64,000 bases of DNA, from positions 106,008,141 to 106,072,140 of the forward strand of contig CM043942.1 in the NCBI GenBank assembly GCA_014529385.2. The letters run 5' to 3'. Made by a program: the position numbers and the translations under genes. The DNA comes from Adiantum capillus-veneris (Eukaryota; Streptophyta; Polypodiopsida; Polypodiales; Pteridaceae). Positions 1 to 8,404 of this stretch are shown here, in pieces (positions within the stretch are counted from its first letter, which is position 1; every line of letters starts with the position of its first letter). The notes under the pieces were generated by a model. It was not told where the DNA came from. It made no database searches and saw only the letters and a list, made by a program, of their open reading frames with translations.

Positions 1-757
1 CCACTTCTTATGGTTCTGCTGTGAGTGGCAAAACATCTGTTCCTAATGCTTCTGCTGGCAGCAATGTGTCTGGAAATTCTGGTGATAAGGGCAAAAAGAA
101 GATGCGTTGCCATTATTGTAAAGCTAATGATCACTTGATCAAGTCGGGTCCTAAGTTGAAGGCCAAAGAGGCTAAGAAGAAAGAGGGTGGTTCCACTGCA
201 AATACTGGTTCCACTACAAATGCAGCCATTGTTGAGTCTTCTGTGAAAGGAGACTCTGTTGCTGATGTCGAAGCAAAATGGGCTTTTAGCACAGAGTGCA
301 CTTATAATCCTGCTGTCCATGATGCATGCTTGTCAGTTGCTGCAGATTCCCATGTGTGGTATTTCGACAGTGGTGCTACAAAGCATATTACCTCACATCG
401 TGAATTGTTTACCTCTCTCAAGTCTGTCCCTCATGGGAATTCAGTCACTTGTGCCAACAATGCCTCTTATCCGATTCAGGGAGTTGGAAAGGGATTGTGC
501 TTACTGCTGCAAATGGCAGTTACTTCACCCTTGTTGATGCACTTTATGTACTTGGGATTAAGAAGAATCTCTTGTCTGTATCCACACTTGCTAGAGTTGG
601 ACTTGTAGTCAAATTTGTGGATGACAGATGTACACTTCATGATCTCAGTTTTGGTGATGAAATTGTTGTATCTGGCGTTTTGTGCCATGGGCTGTATAAG
701 CTCACTTTGTATGACAAGTGTGGACAAAATTTTGCAAATGCTATTGCAGATTCAAGG
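1..757 (+). mobile_element. Ty1/copia element I, 5' half: Gag zinc knuckle and protease, cut by the DNA transposon
   Basis: This is the C-terminal part of a copia Gag followed by the aspartic protease region; the window edge truncates its 5' end. A CCHC-type knuckle is seen near 106-150 (C-H-Y-C-K-A-N-D-H), but its last Cys is Gly here. The related copy at 56.8 kb keeps Cys, so the knuckle is broken. The protease motif WYFDSGATKHIT (DSG active site) is at about 357-393. Relative to the other copies there are two extra bases near 491, so reading shifts from the frame of 21-608 to that of 449-757. The element stops at GCAGATTCAAGG, and the homologous sequence resumes at 13225 (GCTATTTCAGATG). 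The 12.5-kb insertion therefore lies at the start of the integrase region. The copy is clearly non-functional. Confidence 0.9.
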
Positions 758-789
758 CATTAGGAGAAAGTTGAACTCACTTTTGGGCC
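758..789 (+). repeat. Left terminal inverted repeat of the DNA transposon
   Basis: Thirty-two bases beginning CATTAGGAGAAAGTTG and ending TTTTGGGCC. They match the reverse complement of 13193-13224 with a single A/G difference at position 17. The matched stretch stops abruptly after GGGCC. Whether the outermost C belongs to the element or to a GGC target duplication cannot be decided from one insertion. Confidence 0.92.
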
Positions 790-1120
790 TTTCAGTTCTA
801 GAGAGAGAGTGGCGCTCGACCAATGAGGAAGAGGTTAACGTTACGTTGAAAATTGACATTTTGGAGTCAAGCTCTTTTTAAAAAAAGGGAGGAAATTTTA
901 TTTTGGTTCATCAAATTGCACAATTTCACGCTTTCAAGGCATAAATGTCGTAAGTCGTACTAACTATGTACCGAGGAATTTCAGAACTTTCATTGAAGAC
1001 TCTATCTAGTACTTTGTTCCCGCCCAAATATGACTTTGAGTAGCTCTACTTCCCTCTCAAAACTTCTTCCCTTTTTTATATTTGCGCTAACCTTTCTGTG
1101 TATTCATTCTACTGCACACC

Positions 1121-2473
1121 ATGTGTACTTCTCGAAGGCTTAGCACTACCATGGACTCTGTTAGCATTTTTAACAGTTATACTACAGACGATCAAGCATG
1201 GATTCCATCTCGTATAACTATCGGAAGTTGGGTGCTACTACAAACTAGGAGGAGGAAGAGGAGGCAACGCAATGATTTCGTGGAGGCTTTCAAGGGTCAA
1301 GTTAAAGAGTTTAAAGTGTGTACACAAAGCAAGTGGGTGAAAGAGGTCCTCATACAACATGCTTTCCAGCATGCAGAGTTAAGGTTGCAAACATCTCCTC
1401 CAAGTTTTCCAAGGCATCGACCCAACTGTAAGTTATTTCAGCATCTTGCTTAGTGCATGATTATATTCGAATATTAAGTGGTGGATATCATCTTTGGTAT
1501 GTTTCAGATATTTATCCATCGAATAGGACAGATTGTCCACCAGTTGAGAGTATAGTTGGGATTTTTGATGCTTTCCATGCATTTATTGGTGAGAAAATGT
1601 ACCGAGAAAGATAACACAAGGAACTTGCAGATAATGGAATTTTCTTTTATGATATGTCATATGTGGAACCGAGAACTTCCATTGGTTGGGGTCGTGTAGC
1701 TCCTTTGTCACTTCCATCCTTTGACAGCAAGGATTGGTCCCTGCCTACTTCGCAAACTAGTGAAAGCTTCAGGAATAAGTTGTTTAAGGATATACAAAAG
1801 TCCCTCAAGTATTCAATTGCCACAAAAATAGTTCGGCTCACAGTATTTATGCCTCTTGAAGTGTTTGCAGATTTTTTCTTGGATGAGCAAATAAGAACTA
1901 CCGCAAGAATGTTCATTTGCAAGTCTGAGAGCTGTTTGGACTTTTTAGATGATAAATGGGATAGGAAACAATCACAGAACAAAATCTGTATTTTGCAAAA
2001 GAAGGCCATAATTTGCAAGTTTATTATAAGCTCTCAAAATTTCTTAGTATCGTTTTACTATATTAGATATCATCTTCTTAGTGGGCAGCTTATTCCACTC
2101 GACCAAGATACAGAGAACAACCTCGAGAACAAACCTTTATCAATGGAGCTCTACTTTCCAGACAGCCTACTTACTCTGATGGAGACAATGTCAAGCACAA
2201 CTCTGGCACAGCTCATGATCGATCTTACATGTGAAGAACTTCCACTTTTGCCGGAATTGTATGCATTCAGTCTCAAATAGAAATGTGCTTACTAAATCGA
2301 TAAATTTTGATTGTCTTTAATACACTATGACTGAATCTAACTTTTTCTTCTTTTCAGATTCCAAGGCGCAAGGAGAAAACAACATTGTGCAAGGAGTCCA
2401 TAACAAATACACTTCACTTAATTGCTTCCACTGGAAGCTAGGTCACATACCTTGTGCACGCAAAGAGCTTTGA
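1121..2473 (+). pseudogene. Transposon gene A: unknown protein of about 394 aa, three exons, one in-frame stop
   Basis: I do not recognise this gene. Exon 1 is 1121-1427, followed by a good intron 1428-1507 (GTAAGT...TTTCAG, 80 nt). Exon 2 is 1508-2269 and exon 3 is probably 2358-2473, with acceptor TTCTTCTTTTCAG and a weak donor GTCTCA. All junctions keep frame. One TAA at 1612-1614 interrupts exon 2; CAA to TAA would explain it. A second Met at 1151 is an alternative start. A basic run (RRRKRRQR, residues 43-50) could be a nuclear signal. The rest is mixed helical/aromatic sequence with no zinc finger or catalytic motif that I can name. A TATA-like TTTTTTATATTT lies about 45 bp upstream. 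The gene is the first after the left terminal repeat and converges on gene B. A role in transposition is only an inference from its place. Confidence 0.6.
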
Positions 2474-2624
2474 TGCCATGCAAACAATGATGTACTCTTC
2501 AAAATGACTAATGCAGAGATATTTTTTGGCGGTCAAACAATGTTTCAAAAATGTACATTTTCAATGTTTCAAAACTTTACATATTGTGTTGTTTCTGTCA
2601 AGAGTAATTTGCTTCCTTTCCCAG

Positions 2625-3785
2625 CTATTGTCCTCTCCCCCGGTTTGTGCCACTCGTCCCCTGTCCTCTCCCCCGGTTTGTGCCACTCGTCCCTTGCCCT
2701 CTACTCCGGTTGCTGCTACCTCTGTCTCTGGGGACGCTGGTCTCGGGCATCCTTTCCCGTCGCTCGAAATCATGGGCCTCTTCCATGGCTTCCCATGCTT
2801 CTTGCAACTATGAAGCTTCCCGTTGTTCTTGCTCTTGCCGTCGACGTGCAACCCATTCCTCTACTTCTGCAGCGTCTGCATAATATTGGTGTATTGCTTC
2901 TTGCATATTTCGAACTTCTTCTTGAGTCTGATTGTGGCGTTGGGTTATTTCATTAATGCAAGCCTCGTCGAACTCGTCAGCTCTCTCCGCTTCCTCTCTT
3001 GTGCGTCTGTTTACCTAGATTATAATATGTTGGATGGCCATTACAGAAAAATGTCGCACATCGTTGTTGGTGTAGTTATGTAATCGAAGTTCCTGTAGAA
3101 GCGTGATACAAACATCTGTTGCTTCATACATACGTTGCAGTAAACAATAAAATAGCAGATTGCTTACGTTCGGTGTATCCATAATTTGACTGATGAGCAA
3201 CACGGCATTTAAACAGGTTCGCCAGCCACAGCTATAGTCATCAGTCTGCGTGGGCATGGTTACCCGTTCGTGCTTGACTACATTTCCTAGATCATGTTCT
3301 AACAAAAGATGCTCTACACAACATACAAGTTTTTTCGCGGCACTACATACATAACCACTTGAGTCAGCAACACATTCCAAAGAGACACTACACTGCTTTC
3401 CAAATGTACCCAAATAGACCTTACGTTTTTACACGACCGTGAAACGCCCTGCTTTGCCCGGAGTTTGCGTAGTAAACAATCTTAGCTTCCATGTCAAATA
3501 ACATCAGACTCCAATGATCACTACAAAGACACCATCAAAGATGAGGAGAGATTCGCAATGCAAGATGTTTTTTACAAGGCAAGAATATACTCACGATTGA
3601 TTGTACGCAGTGAGCAGAAAGCGCGCTAGATCAAAGTTCACTCTGCTAAACCAGTTCATCAGACTCAAAAAGGAAACTGAGTTGTTCTGCAGATAAGGCG
3701 ATATCAGCGGATATATTATGTATACTTTCTCTTGAACCTCAGGGGGCAGAAGTGAGACAGCGTGGCTAACATGAACAAATGGCAA
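2625..3785 (-). pseudogene. Transposon gene B: Ulp1/C48-type cysteine protease with coiled-coil and RG-rich tail
   Basis: Ulp1/SENP-fold proteases cleave SUMO-like or precursor proteins. The exons are 3785-3595, 3520-3425, 3342-3168 and 3092 onward. The introns (74, 82 and 75 nt) begin GTGAGT, GTAAGG and GTAAGC and all keep frame. The joined protein has DHWSL at residues 65-69 (catalytic His66), Asn83 exactly 17 residues on (where Ulp1 has Asp), and PTQTDDYSCGW with Gln128 and Cys134, six apart as in Ulp1. The first 179 codons are open. A TAG at 3015-3017 and another at 2808-2810 (CAG to TAG would explain both) separate a same-frame extension: a charged coiled coil rich in E, Q and R, then repeats of RGRGQGTSGTN ending at 2625. 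The short form may still be made. The start is the ATG at 3785, which abuts the inverted-repeat array. An Asn in the triad is compatible with papain-like chemistry. Confidence 0.78.
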
Positions 3786-4135
3786 AGATTAGACGCGAAC
3801 ACCAAGTGAGTCAATATCGAGCGAGTGGGGCAGCTATCGAATTCCATACGCCACTGATTCGCTTGGTATTGACCATTGTCTTGGCTGAAATGAAGAACTT
3901 GACGACTACCTTAAAGACATGGGTCAATACCGAGCGAGTCAGCGGCGGATTCCAATTCCATAAACAACTGACACGCTTGGTATTGACCCATGTCTTTAAG
4001 GTAGTGAACCATTATAAAGAAAAACTTGGCAACTACCACAGAGACATGGGTCAATGCCGAACGAGTAGTACAAAAATTCAATTTCATTACCCACTGTCTC
4101 ACTTGGTATTGACCCATGTCTCGGTAGAGACCTAT
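3786..4135. repeat. Inverted-repeat array 1, between genes B and C
   Basis: The array holds several head-to-head copies of a core related to GGTCAATACCGAGCGAGT. The best hairpin has perfect 27-bp arms at 3905-3931 and 3979-4005, beginning ACTACCTTAAAGACATGGG, then a near-match of 9 of 11 bases, leaving a short central loop. A second hairpin (about 4043-4125) shares GACATGGGTCAAT and its complement. The array fills the space between the 3' end of the histone gene and the first codon of the protease gene. The function is unknown; it could be transposase-binding, promoter or terminator DNA. Confidence 0.8.
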
Positions 4136-4167
4136 TTAATGAGCATAAGAATTAAAGAGCATGAGAA

Positions 4168-5220
4168 TTACCACAAAGCAACATTGACGACCTCATTTGT
4201 TGCGAGCGAGTCGGTGAAATTGCGCATGCACATGAAGTCTACATTATCGAGGTTGGTAATGCAGGCCTCCTCTGACCTTGCAGGCAGCTGTATGTGCTCA
4301 TGCAGAGGGGCTGAGCTCAACAAAATTCTCAACTCCTCTTCATTCTCCTCGTTGATTTGCTCTAAAATAATTAACTCATCTGATACGTTGGATGACCCTT
4401 CTGATGCAGAGCCTTGCCCTTCCCTTTCTTGAGCTGGCTCCCTGGCTGCCTCAGGCTCCTCCCTAACAGCCTCCCTAACAGCCTCAGGCTCCGGATCATT
4501 TTCCTTCAATAATGGTTGCTCCATAGATGCCTCAGGCTCCACTCTGACCTGCTCTTGTCCCTCATCATCCACGATGGGCTGCGGATCCTCCATGACTTGC
4601 TCATTTTGGTGTCTAGATGGATCCTCGATAACTGTCTCTGTTTCTTCCATGACTGCCTCGGGGTCCACTCTGGCTTGCTCTTGGCCCTCTGCGACTATCT
4701 CAGTTTGTCCATCTGTGTCGTTTCTCTCGACCCGTGATCGGGTCCTTCTGCTGTTTGTTTCAGCCCTAGACGGCTCTGTTTATTGTGCACGAGGATGGAG
4801 AGGGGGGATGTTGAGAATATCCATGGTTCTACTATCCCAGATTGGTACTGGCTGAAGCAGCCCATCGTAGCGGAAACGAAGCCTATGAAGAGTATCAAAA
4901 TCCCGCGGCATGATAGTGACCCAGTGTGCATGGGCAGCCAGGATATATCAATCGCTGAAGAATTCCACGAGGTAGTCCTCAGCAATTTCTTGAAGGCAGA
5001 GGAGTGCACTGCTGGCCCATCGCATCCCGACTCTCCACTGCTCGCAAATCTCCCGCACTACTCGCTGGAAAGGGAGACGTGGAATAGCAAGTCGAACGTG
5101 TCGTTCTATCCTGCGCAGCTCTTGCAGTACACCTCTGTGCGCCTCATATCGGCGTCTTCTTGCTTGAGCATTCAAAGATTCATTTGTTGCCCTCCTAGCG
5201 CAGGCCTTAACACGAGGCAT
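4168..5220 (-). pseudogene. Transposon gene C: divergent histone H3 (H3/CENH3-like) with long acidic C-terminal tail; two in-frame stops
   Basis: Histone H3 pairs with H4 in the nucleosome; CENH3 replaces it at centromeres. Starting at the ATG at 5220, the protein opens MPRVKACARRAT, aligning without gaps to the H3 N-terminus MARTKQTARKST. Then come GVLQELRRIERHVRLAI (alpha N), PRLPFQRVVREI (alpha 1), loop 1 CEQWRVGMRW of H3 length, ASSALLCLQEIAEDYLVEFFSD split over residues 69-90 (alpha 2), and HAHWVTIMPRDF (residues 97-108, alpha 3 start). The Trp in loop 1, the AEDYLV..FSD pattern and the DF in alpha 3 resemble plant CENH3. The tail is about 20 residues shorter than in H3. A TGA at 4948-4950 falls in the D-x-L turn of the fold, and a TAA at 4780-4782 (from CAA?) follows the fold. 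The same frame continues about 200 codons into an E/P-rich acidic region with repeats of GQEQxRVxPEAxME. There is no intron. Confidence 0.82.
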
Positions 5221-5280
5221 CTCTACAAATACAATAACACCAAAAGGCAATTCATTTGTCAGCACAAGGGACTTCAGATT

Positions 5281-5575
5281 TAAGGAAAGGTCAGTACCAA
5301 GCGAAAAGATGGATAGGAAAGAGTTGCCTTGCCTTATTCGCTCGGTAGTGACCTCAGAAAATAGTAATGGTAGACATGACTTATATGTTCAAAGGTCACT
5401 ACCGAGCGAATAGGTGCATAGGAAAGAGTTTGCCTTGCCTTATTCGCTCGGTAGTGACTTCAAAAATAGTAATAGCAGATATCACTTACATTTTCTGAGA
5501 TTACTACCAGGCGAATAGGTTTGCAGCCCCTGCAAAAAAATACCTTATTCGCTGGGTGGTGACAGCAAGCGAACA
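5281..5575. repeat. Inverted-repeat array 2, between divergent genes C and D
   Basis: The array is built on GTCACTACCGAGCGAATAGG and its complement. The clearest hairpin has perfect 18-bp arms at 5395-5412 and 5441-5458, separated by 28 bases. Weaker copies lie at 5290-5353 and 5511-5574. The array occupies the shared upstream region of the histone gene (minus) and gene D (plus), so it may be part of a divergent promoter. Confidence 0.78.
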
Positions 5576-5953
5576 GATTTGCATCCGCTGATACAAAATA
5601 GCAATGTGAAGGAGATCTTAAATCGATGCGGTTCTAACTGTCATGTCGTTCCCTCCGATCACCTCCCCTAATATTGGGGGGATGATACCATTGATTCTCT
5701 CTCGCACGTCCACCTCTCATGAAGCCTCATGGCAGTACCACCCTTTCATGAAACCTCATGCCCAGGCTCTGCTTTTTAGGCTTGTCTGAAAGTCTATTTA
5801 AGAAGCAGTTGTTTCAGAACCTCCCTTAGGGTTTCGCAGAACAAATAAAAGAAGCTTAGGATAGTGGCGATGCCTTTCCAAGGTATACTCCCATAGCGCC
5901 AGCAACATCGCATCTGGGTCCACCTCATGAGGTCCCCCCTTGGCCCTCCCCCG
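5576..5953 (+). promoter_or_regulatory. Upstream region of gene D with TATA-like and telo-box motifs
   Basis: No coding sequence is evident here. TATTTAAG at 5795-5802 is TATA-like. TTAGGGTTT at 5825-5833 is the plant telo-box (AAACCCTAA on the other strand), known from promoters of ribosomal-protein and other growth-linked plant genes. Both lie 120-160 bp before the gene D start. This is motif-level evidence only. Confidence 0.35.
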
Positions 5954-6350
5954 ATGTTATCTTTAATGTTCTCGACCGACACAGCACGTGAGTGGATGCT
6001 ATCAACACGGGAGTCAATTCTCGAGGTAAGTTGCTGGTAATTCTTTGCTTTCTGCTCCCAATTTCCAAGCTCCTAGTTTGAAGAGCTTACTTGCTAAATG
6101 CTCTGTGCAGGATGCTAGCCTGAAGCTGCAGCAAACGCTGATCGTCAGGCAGAGGGTCTCAAGCCTTAAAAACTCTCTGGAAGCAAGAAGGCCTGAAGAC
6201 ATGCAGCGATTGCTCGCCGAGAATGGCTCTATGGAGGCAATCATTAATGGGCTTCAGGAAATGAAGGATGAAGTGCTTGAGCTAGCCAGTAAATATGAGG
6301 AAGCCATTAACTTTGCAAACATGCTTTGCGAAGAGATAAGCTGGCTGTGA
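5954..6350 (+). CDS. Transposon gene D: small helical, coiled-coil-like protein (about 103 aa), two exons
   Basis: I do not recognise the family. Exon 1 is 5954-6025 and exon 2 is 6111-6350. The 85-nt intron has a strong donor GTAAGT and acceptor CTCTGTGCAG and leaves phase 0. The spliced protein has no internal stop: it opens MLSLMFSTDTAREWM, or starts at the in-frame Met at 5966. It continues with DASLKLQQTLIVRQRVSSL and helices rich in L, E and K, ending MLCEEISWL. There are no Cys/His clusters, signal peptide or membrane segment. It is the only gene of the element with no disabling change. It is divergent from the histone gene across array 2. A structural or partner role, for instance dimerisation with another element protein, is a guess. 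Confidence 0.6.
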
Positions 6351-6379
6351 ACCCCAAACCCCTAAACCCTAAACCCCCC
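6351..6379. other. Short run of plant telomere-type repeats after gene D
   Basis: Directly after the gene D stop are two to three imperfect CCCTAAA units within a C/A-rich run. The tract is too short to be an interstitial telomere. It may be a telo-box or a simple low-complexity stretch. Confidence 0.5.
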
Positions 6380-6466
6380 GGAAATTAATAGGCCACTCTT
6401 TGTAAAGTCTGAAGTGTTTTCTAACTCAAACCCGGTGTTCAGTTGTAATTTTGTTTCTTTCTTATA

Positions 6467-6871
6467 AAATCAAAAGGCGTATTTTGCAAAAGAAAGCCCT
6501 AAATCCGCAACAAGCAGGGGTTACCTTCCCCTTATTTGCTTAGTATTGACCTCTATACTAGCAAACATCACTTAAATTTTCTTTTGGTCAGTACCAAGCG
6601 AATAGGACCCTCCGGACTAGGTGACCTTACCTATTTGCTTGGTACTGACCAACTACAACAAATTAAAGCGCACGGGACCGAAATCAAAAGGCGTATTTGT
6701 CAAAGGAAAACCTTAAATCCGCAACAAGCAGGGGTTACCTTCCCCTTATTTGCTTAGTATTGACCTCTGTACTAGCAGACATCACTTAACTTTTGTTTTG
6801 GTCAGTACCAAGCGAATAGGGCACTTCAAACTAAGTGACCTTACCTTATTCGCTTGGTACTGACCAACTAC
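6467..6871. repeat. Inverted-repeat array 3: a block of about 190 bp duplicated in tandem, each with a hairpin
   Basis: A block beginning AAATCAAAAGGCGTATTT occurs at 6467 and again at 6681, an offset of 214 bp; both copies run through a hairpin to ACTGACCAACTAC. The core GTCAGTACCAAGCGAATAGG is exact at 6587-6606 and 6801-6820. The second hairpin has perfect 21-bp arms at 6798-6818 and 6847-6867; the first has lost one or two pairs (CTATTTGCTTGG). Between the blocks is AGCGCACGGGAC, a motif that recurs in array 4. Confidence 0.82.
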
Positions 6872-7265
6872 ACAAAATACAAGTGCGTAGAAGGGTAGTA
6901 AGTAGCATACCTCTTCACTGTGTGTAGAGTTCCGCGCCGCTGAAGCACTGCAGAACAAGAGTAAGAGAAGGAGGATGCGCGAGAGTAAGAGGTGATGGAG
7001 TTTGCTTACCGCGTAGCGTCGATGGGGGTAGAGTTAATTAGAATGATGCGCAGTAGAGGATGCGAAAAGAGGCAGAATAGTTGAAACTTGAGATGTTTGG
7101 CGGGGGTAATGCCTCAACTTAGAATGCTTACCTCGGGGAGGGTGATAACTTCACTTATGTGCGAGATTGCGGTTGGTAAATCGTACTGCATGGGAATCTG
7201 AGACCATTTAATACTGGTTGTCCTTGAGAGCGCAACCCACGTGCCTTTTTGAGTGACCATTGAGG
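6872..7265. other. Non-coding stretch of the transposon with splice-like signals on the minus strand
   Basis: No convincing protein is seen. On the minus strand there are three donor-like sites, GAG|GTAAGC near 7135, GCG|GTAAGC near 7006 and GAG|GTATGC near 6915, plus an acceptor-like TTGTTCTGCAG near 6948-6958. This could be the intron-rich leader of a minus-strand transcript, but no reading frame supports it. Confidence 0.25.
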
Positions 7266-7675
7266 GTCAGACAGACGCCAATCGCCCTTGCAGTCGCCAT
7301 CTCCATCTCCATCTCCATCTCGCACCTTCTGCCTGGTTAGCTCTCGTGCCTTTGCCTTTTCTGCACCCTTCCTCTTGGCCAGCTCTCGTGATCCTGCATT
7401 TAGAGTCAGAGCCGATCGCCCTTGCATTCGCCATCGCGTTTGCCTTTTCTGCGCCTTTCCCCTTGGCCAGCTCTCGTGATCCTGCATTTAGAGTCAGACG
7501 CCGATCGCCCTTGCATTCGCCATCGCCTTTGCCTTTTTTGCGCCTTTCCCCTTGGCCAGCTCTCGTGATCCTGCGTTTAGAGTCAGACGCCAATCGCCCT
7601 TGCATTCGCCATCGCCTTTGCATTTTTTGCGCTCTTCCCCTTGGCCAACTCTCGTGATCCTGCGTTGAGTGACCT
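7266..7675. repeat. GC-rich minisatellite, unit about 88-90 bp, four to five copies
   Basis: Units carrying ATCGCCCTTGCATTCGCCAT and CTCTCGTGATCCTGC recur at about 7413, 7503 and 7591, with a rearranged first copy from about 7276. The first copy has a (CATCTC)n expansion. Open frames on both strands across it are a result of the repeat period and base bias. One minus-strand frame gives a Lys/Arg/Gly-rich product, which I do not regard as a gene. Confidence 0.75.
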
Positions 7676-8014
7676 CCACTGGTTCGAGTCCTTTGCTGCC
7701 GCGTCGCCATCGCCATCGCCATCGCCCCCCTACTGGTTCTTGCTGTCGGTGGCCTACATCACCATCCAACTCAGCTCCATTGGATATTGCAGAGACAGGT
7801 TCTTTCTCCCTGCCTCTCCCCTTCCTGTGTGTTGTTAACTGTGTGCGCACCGAAGCCACTGCGTTAGGGTAAAAACGCATGCATGGTTGGAATAATTACT
7901 CAATATGTGACCGTATCGCATTCATGGTTGGAATAATTACTCCTTATGTGACCTATAATTCTATCACTGATAACATAATATGCTCTGCTCTTATCCACCT
8001 GTTCCGAATGCCAC
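7676..8014. other. Transposon spacer without recognised feature
   Basis: This stretch holds a (CATCGC)n-type run near 7702-7725 and a short direct repeat GCATGGTTGGAATAATTACTC / GCATTCATGGTTGG near 7880-7945. No gene was recognised. Confidence 0.4.
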
Positions 8015-8350
8015 AAGACAGAACCAAGCGAATAGGACCCTTCGGAGATTCTTGGGGGCCTACTCGCTTGGTACTGACTTAACTAACGTCACCACTTATG
8101 ACATTAACGCACGGGACATAACCCGTCGATATGACGTTAGCGCACGGGACATAACCAAGCGAATAGAGTTCTTCGGAAATTCTTGGGAGTCCTACTCGCT
8201 TGGTTCTGACTCAACTAACGTCAACTTTTATGACTTTAGCACACGGGACAAAACCAAGCGAAGAGGGTCCTTCGGAAATTCTTGGGGACCCTACTCACTT
8301 GGTTCTGACTCAACTAGTGTCACCTCTTATGACATGAGCGCACGGGGCCG
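8015..8350. repeat. Inverted-repeat array 4, upstream of gene F
   Basis: Three hairpin units start near 8021, 8152 and 8252. Each has the order ACCAAGCGAATAGG, CTTCGGAAATTCTTGGG, CCTACTCGCTTGGT, then TCTGACTCAACTA. The spacer between hairpins repeats ATGACATTAGCGCACGGGAC. The core is that of arrays 1-3, here closest to array 3. The last unit decays into the 5' region of gene F. Confidence 0.8.
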
Positions 8351-8404
8351 AACTAGGCAAAATAGGACATTGAGGGGTACTCGAGGCCCAACATTCTCTT
8401 TGTT

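Noticed and set aside
2504-2956. Plus-strand reading frame of 150 codons
   Set aside because: It is the complement of the repetitive tail of the minus-strand protease gene; the minus-strand frame is in phase with that gene and has the coding-like composition.
5794-5982. Minus-strand frame upstream of gene D
   Set aside because: It overlaps the first exon of the spliced gene D and has no motif of its own.
6351-6379. Interstitial telomere
   Set aside because: Only two or three imperfect CCCTAAA units, too few to separate from chance or a telo-box.
7253-7880. Long overlapping frames on both strands, including a Lys/Arg-rich protein
   Set aside because: They follow from the 88-90-bp GC-rich minisatellite and the hexanucleotide runs; no start context, splice structure or domain supports a gene.
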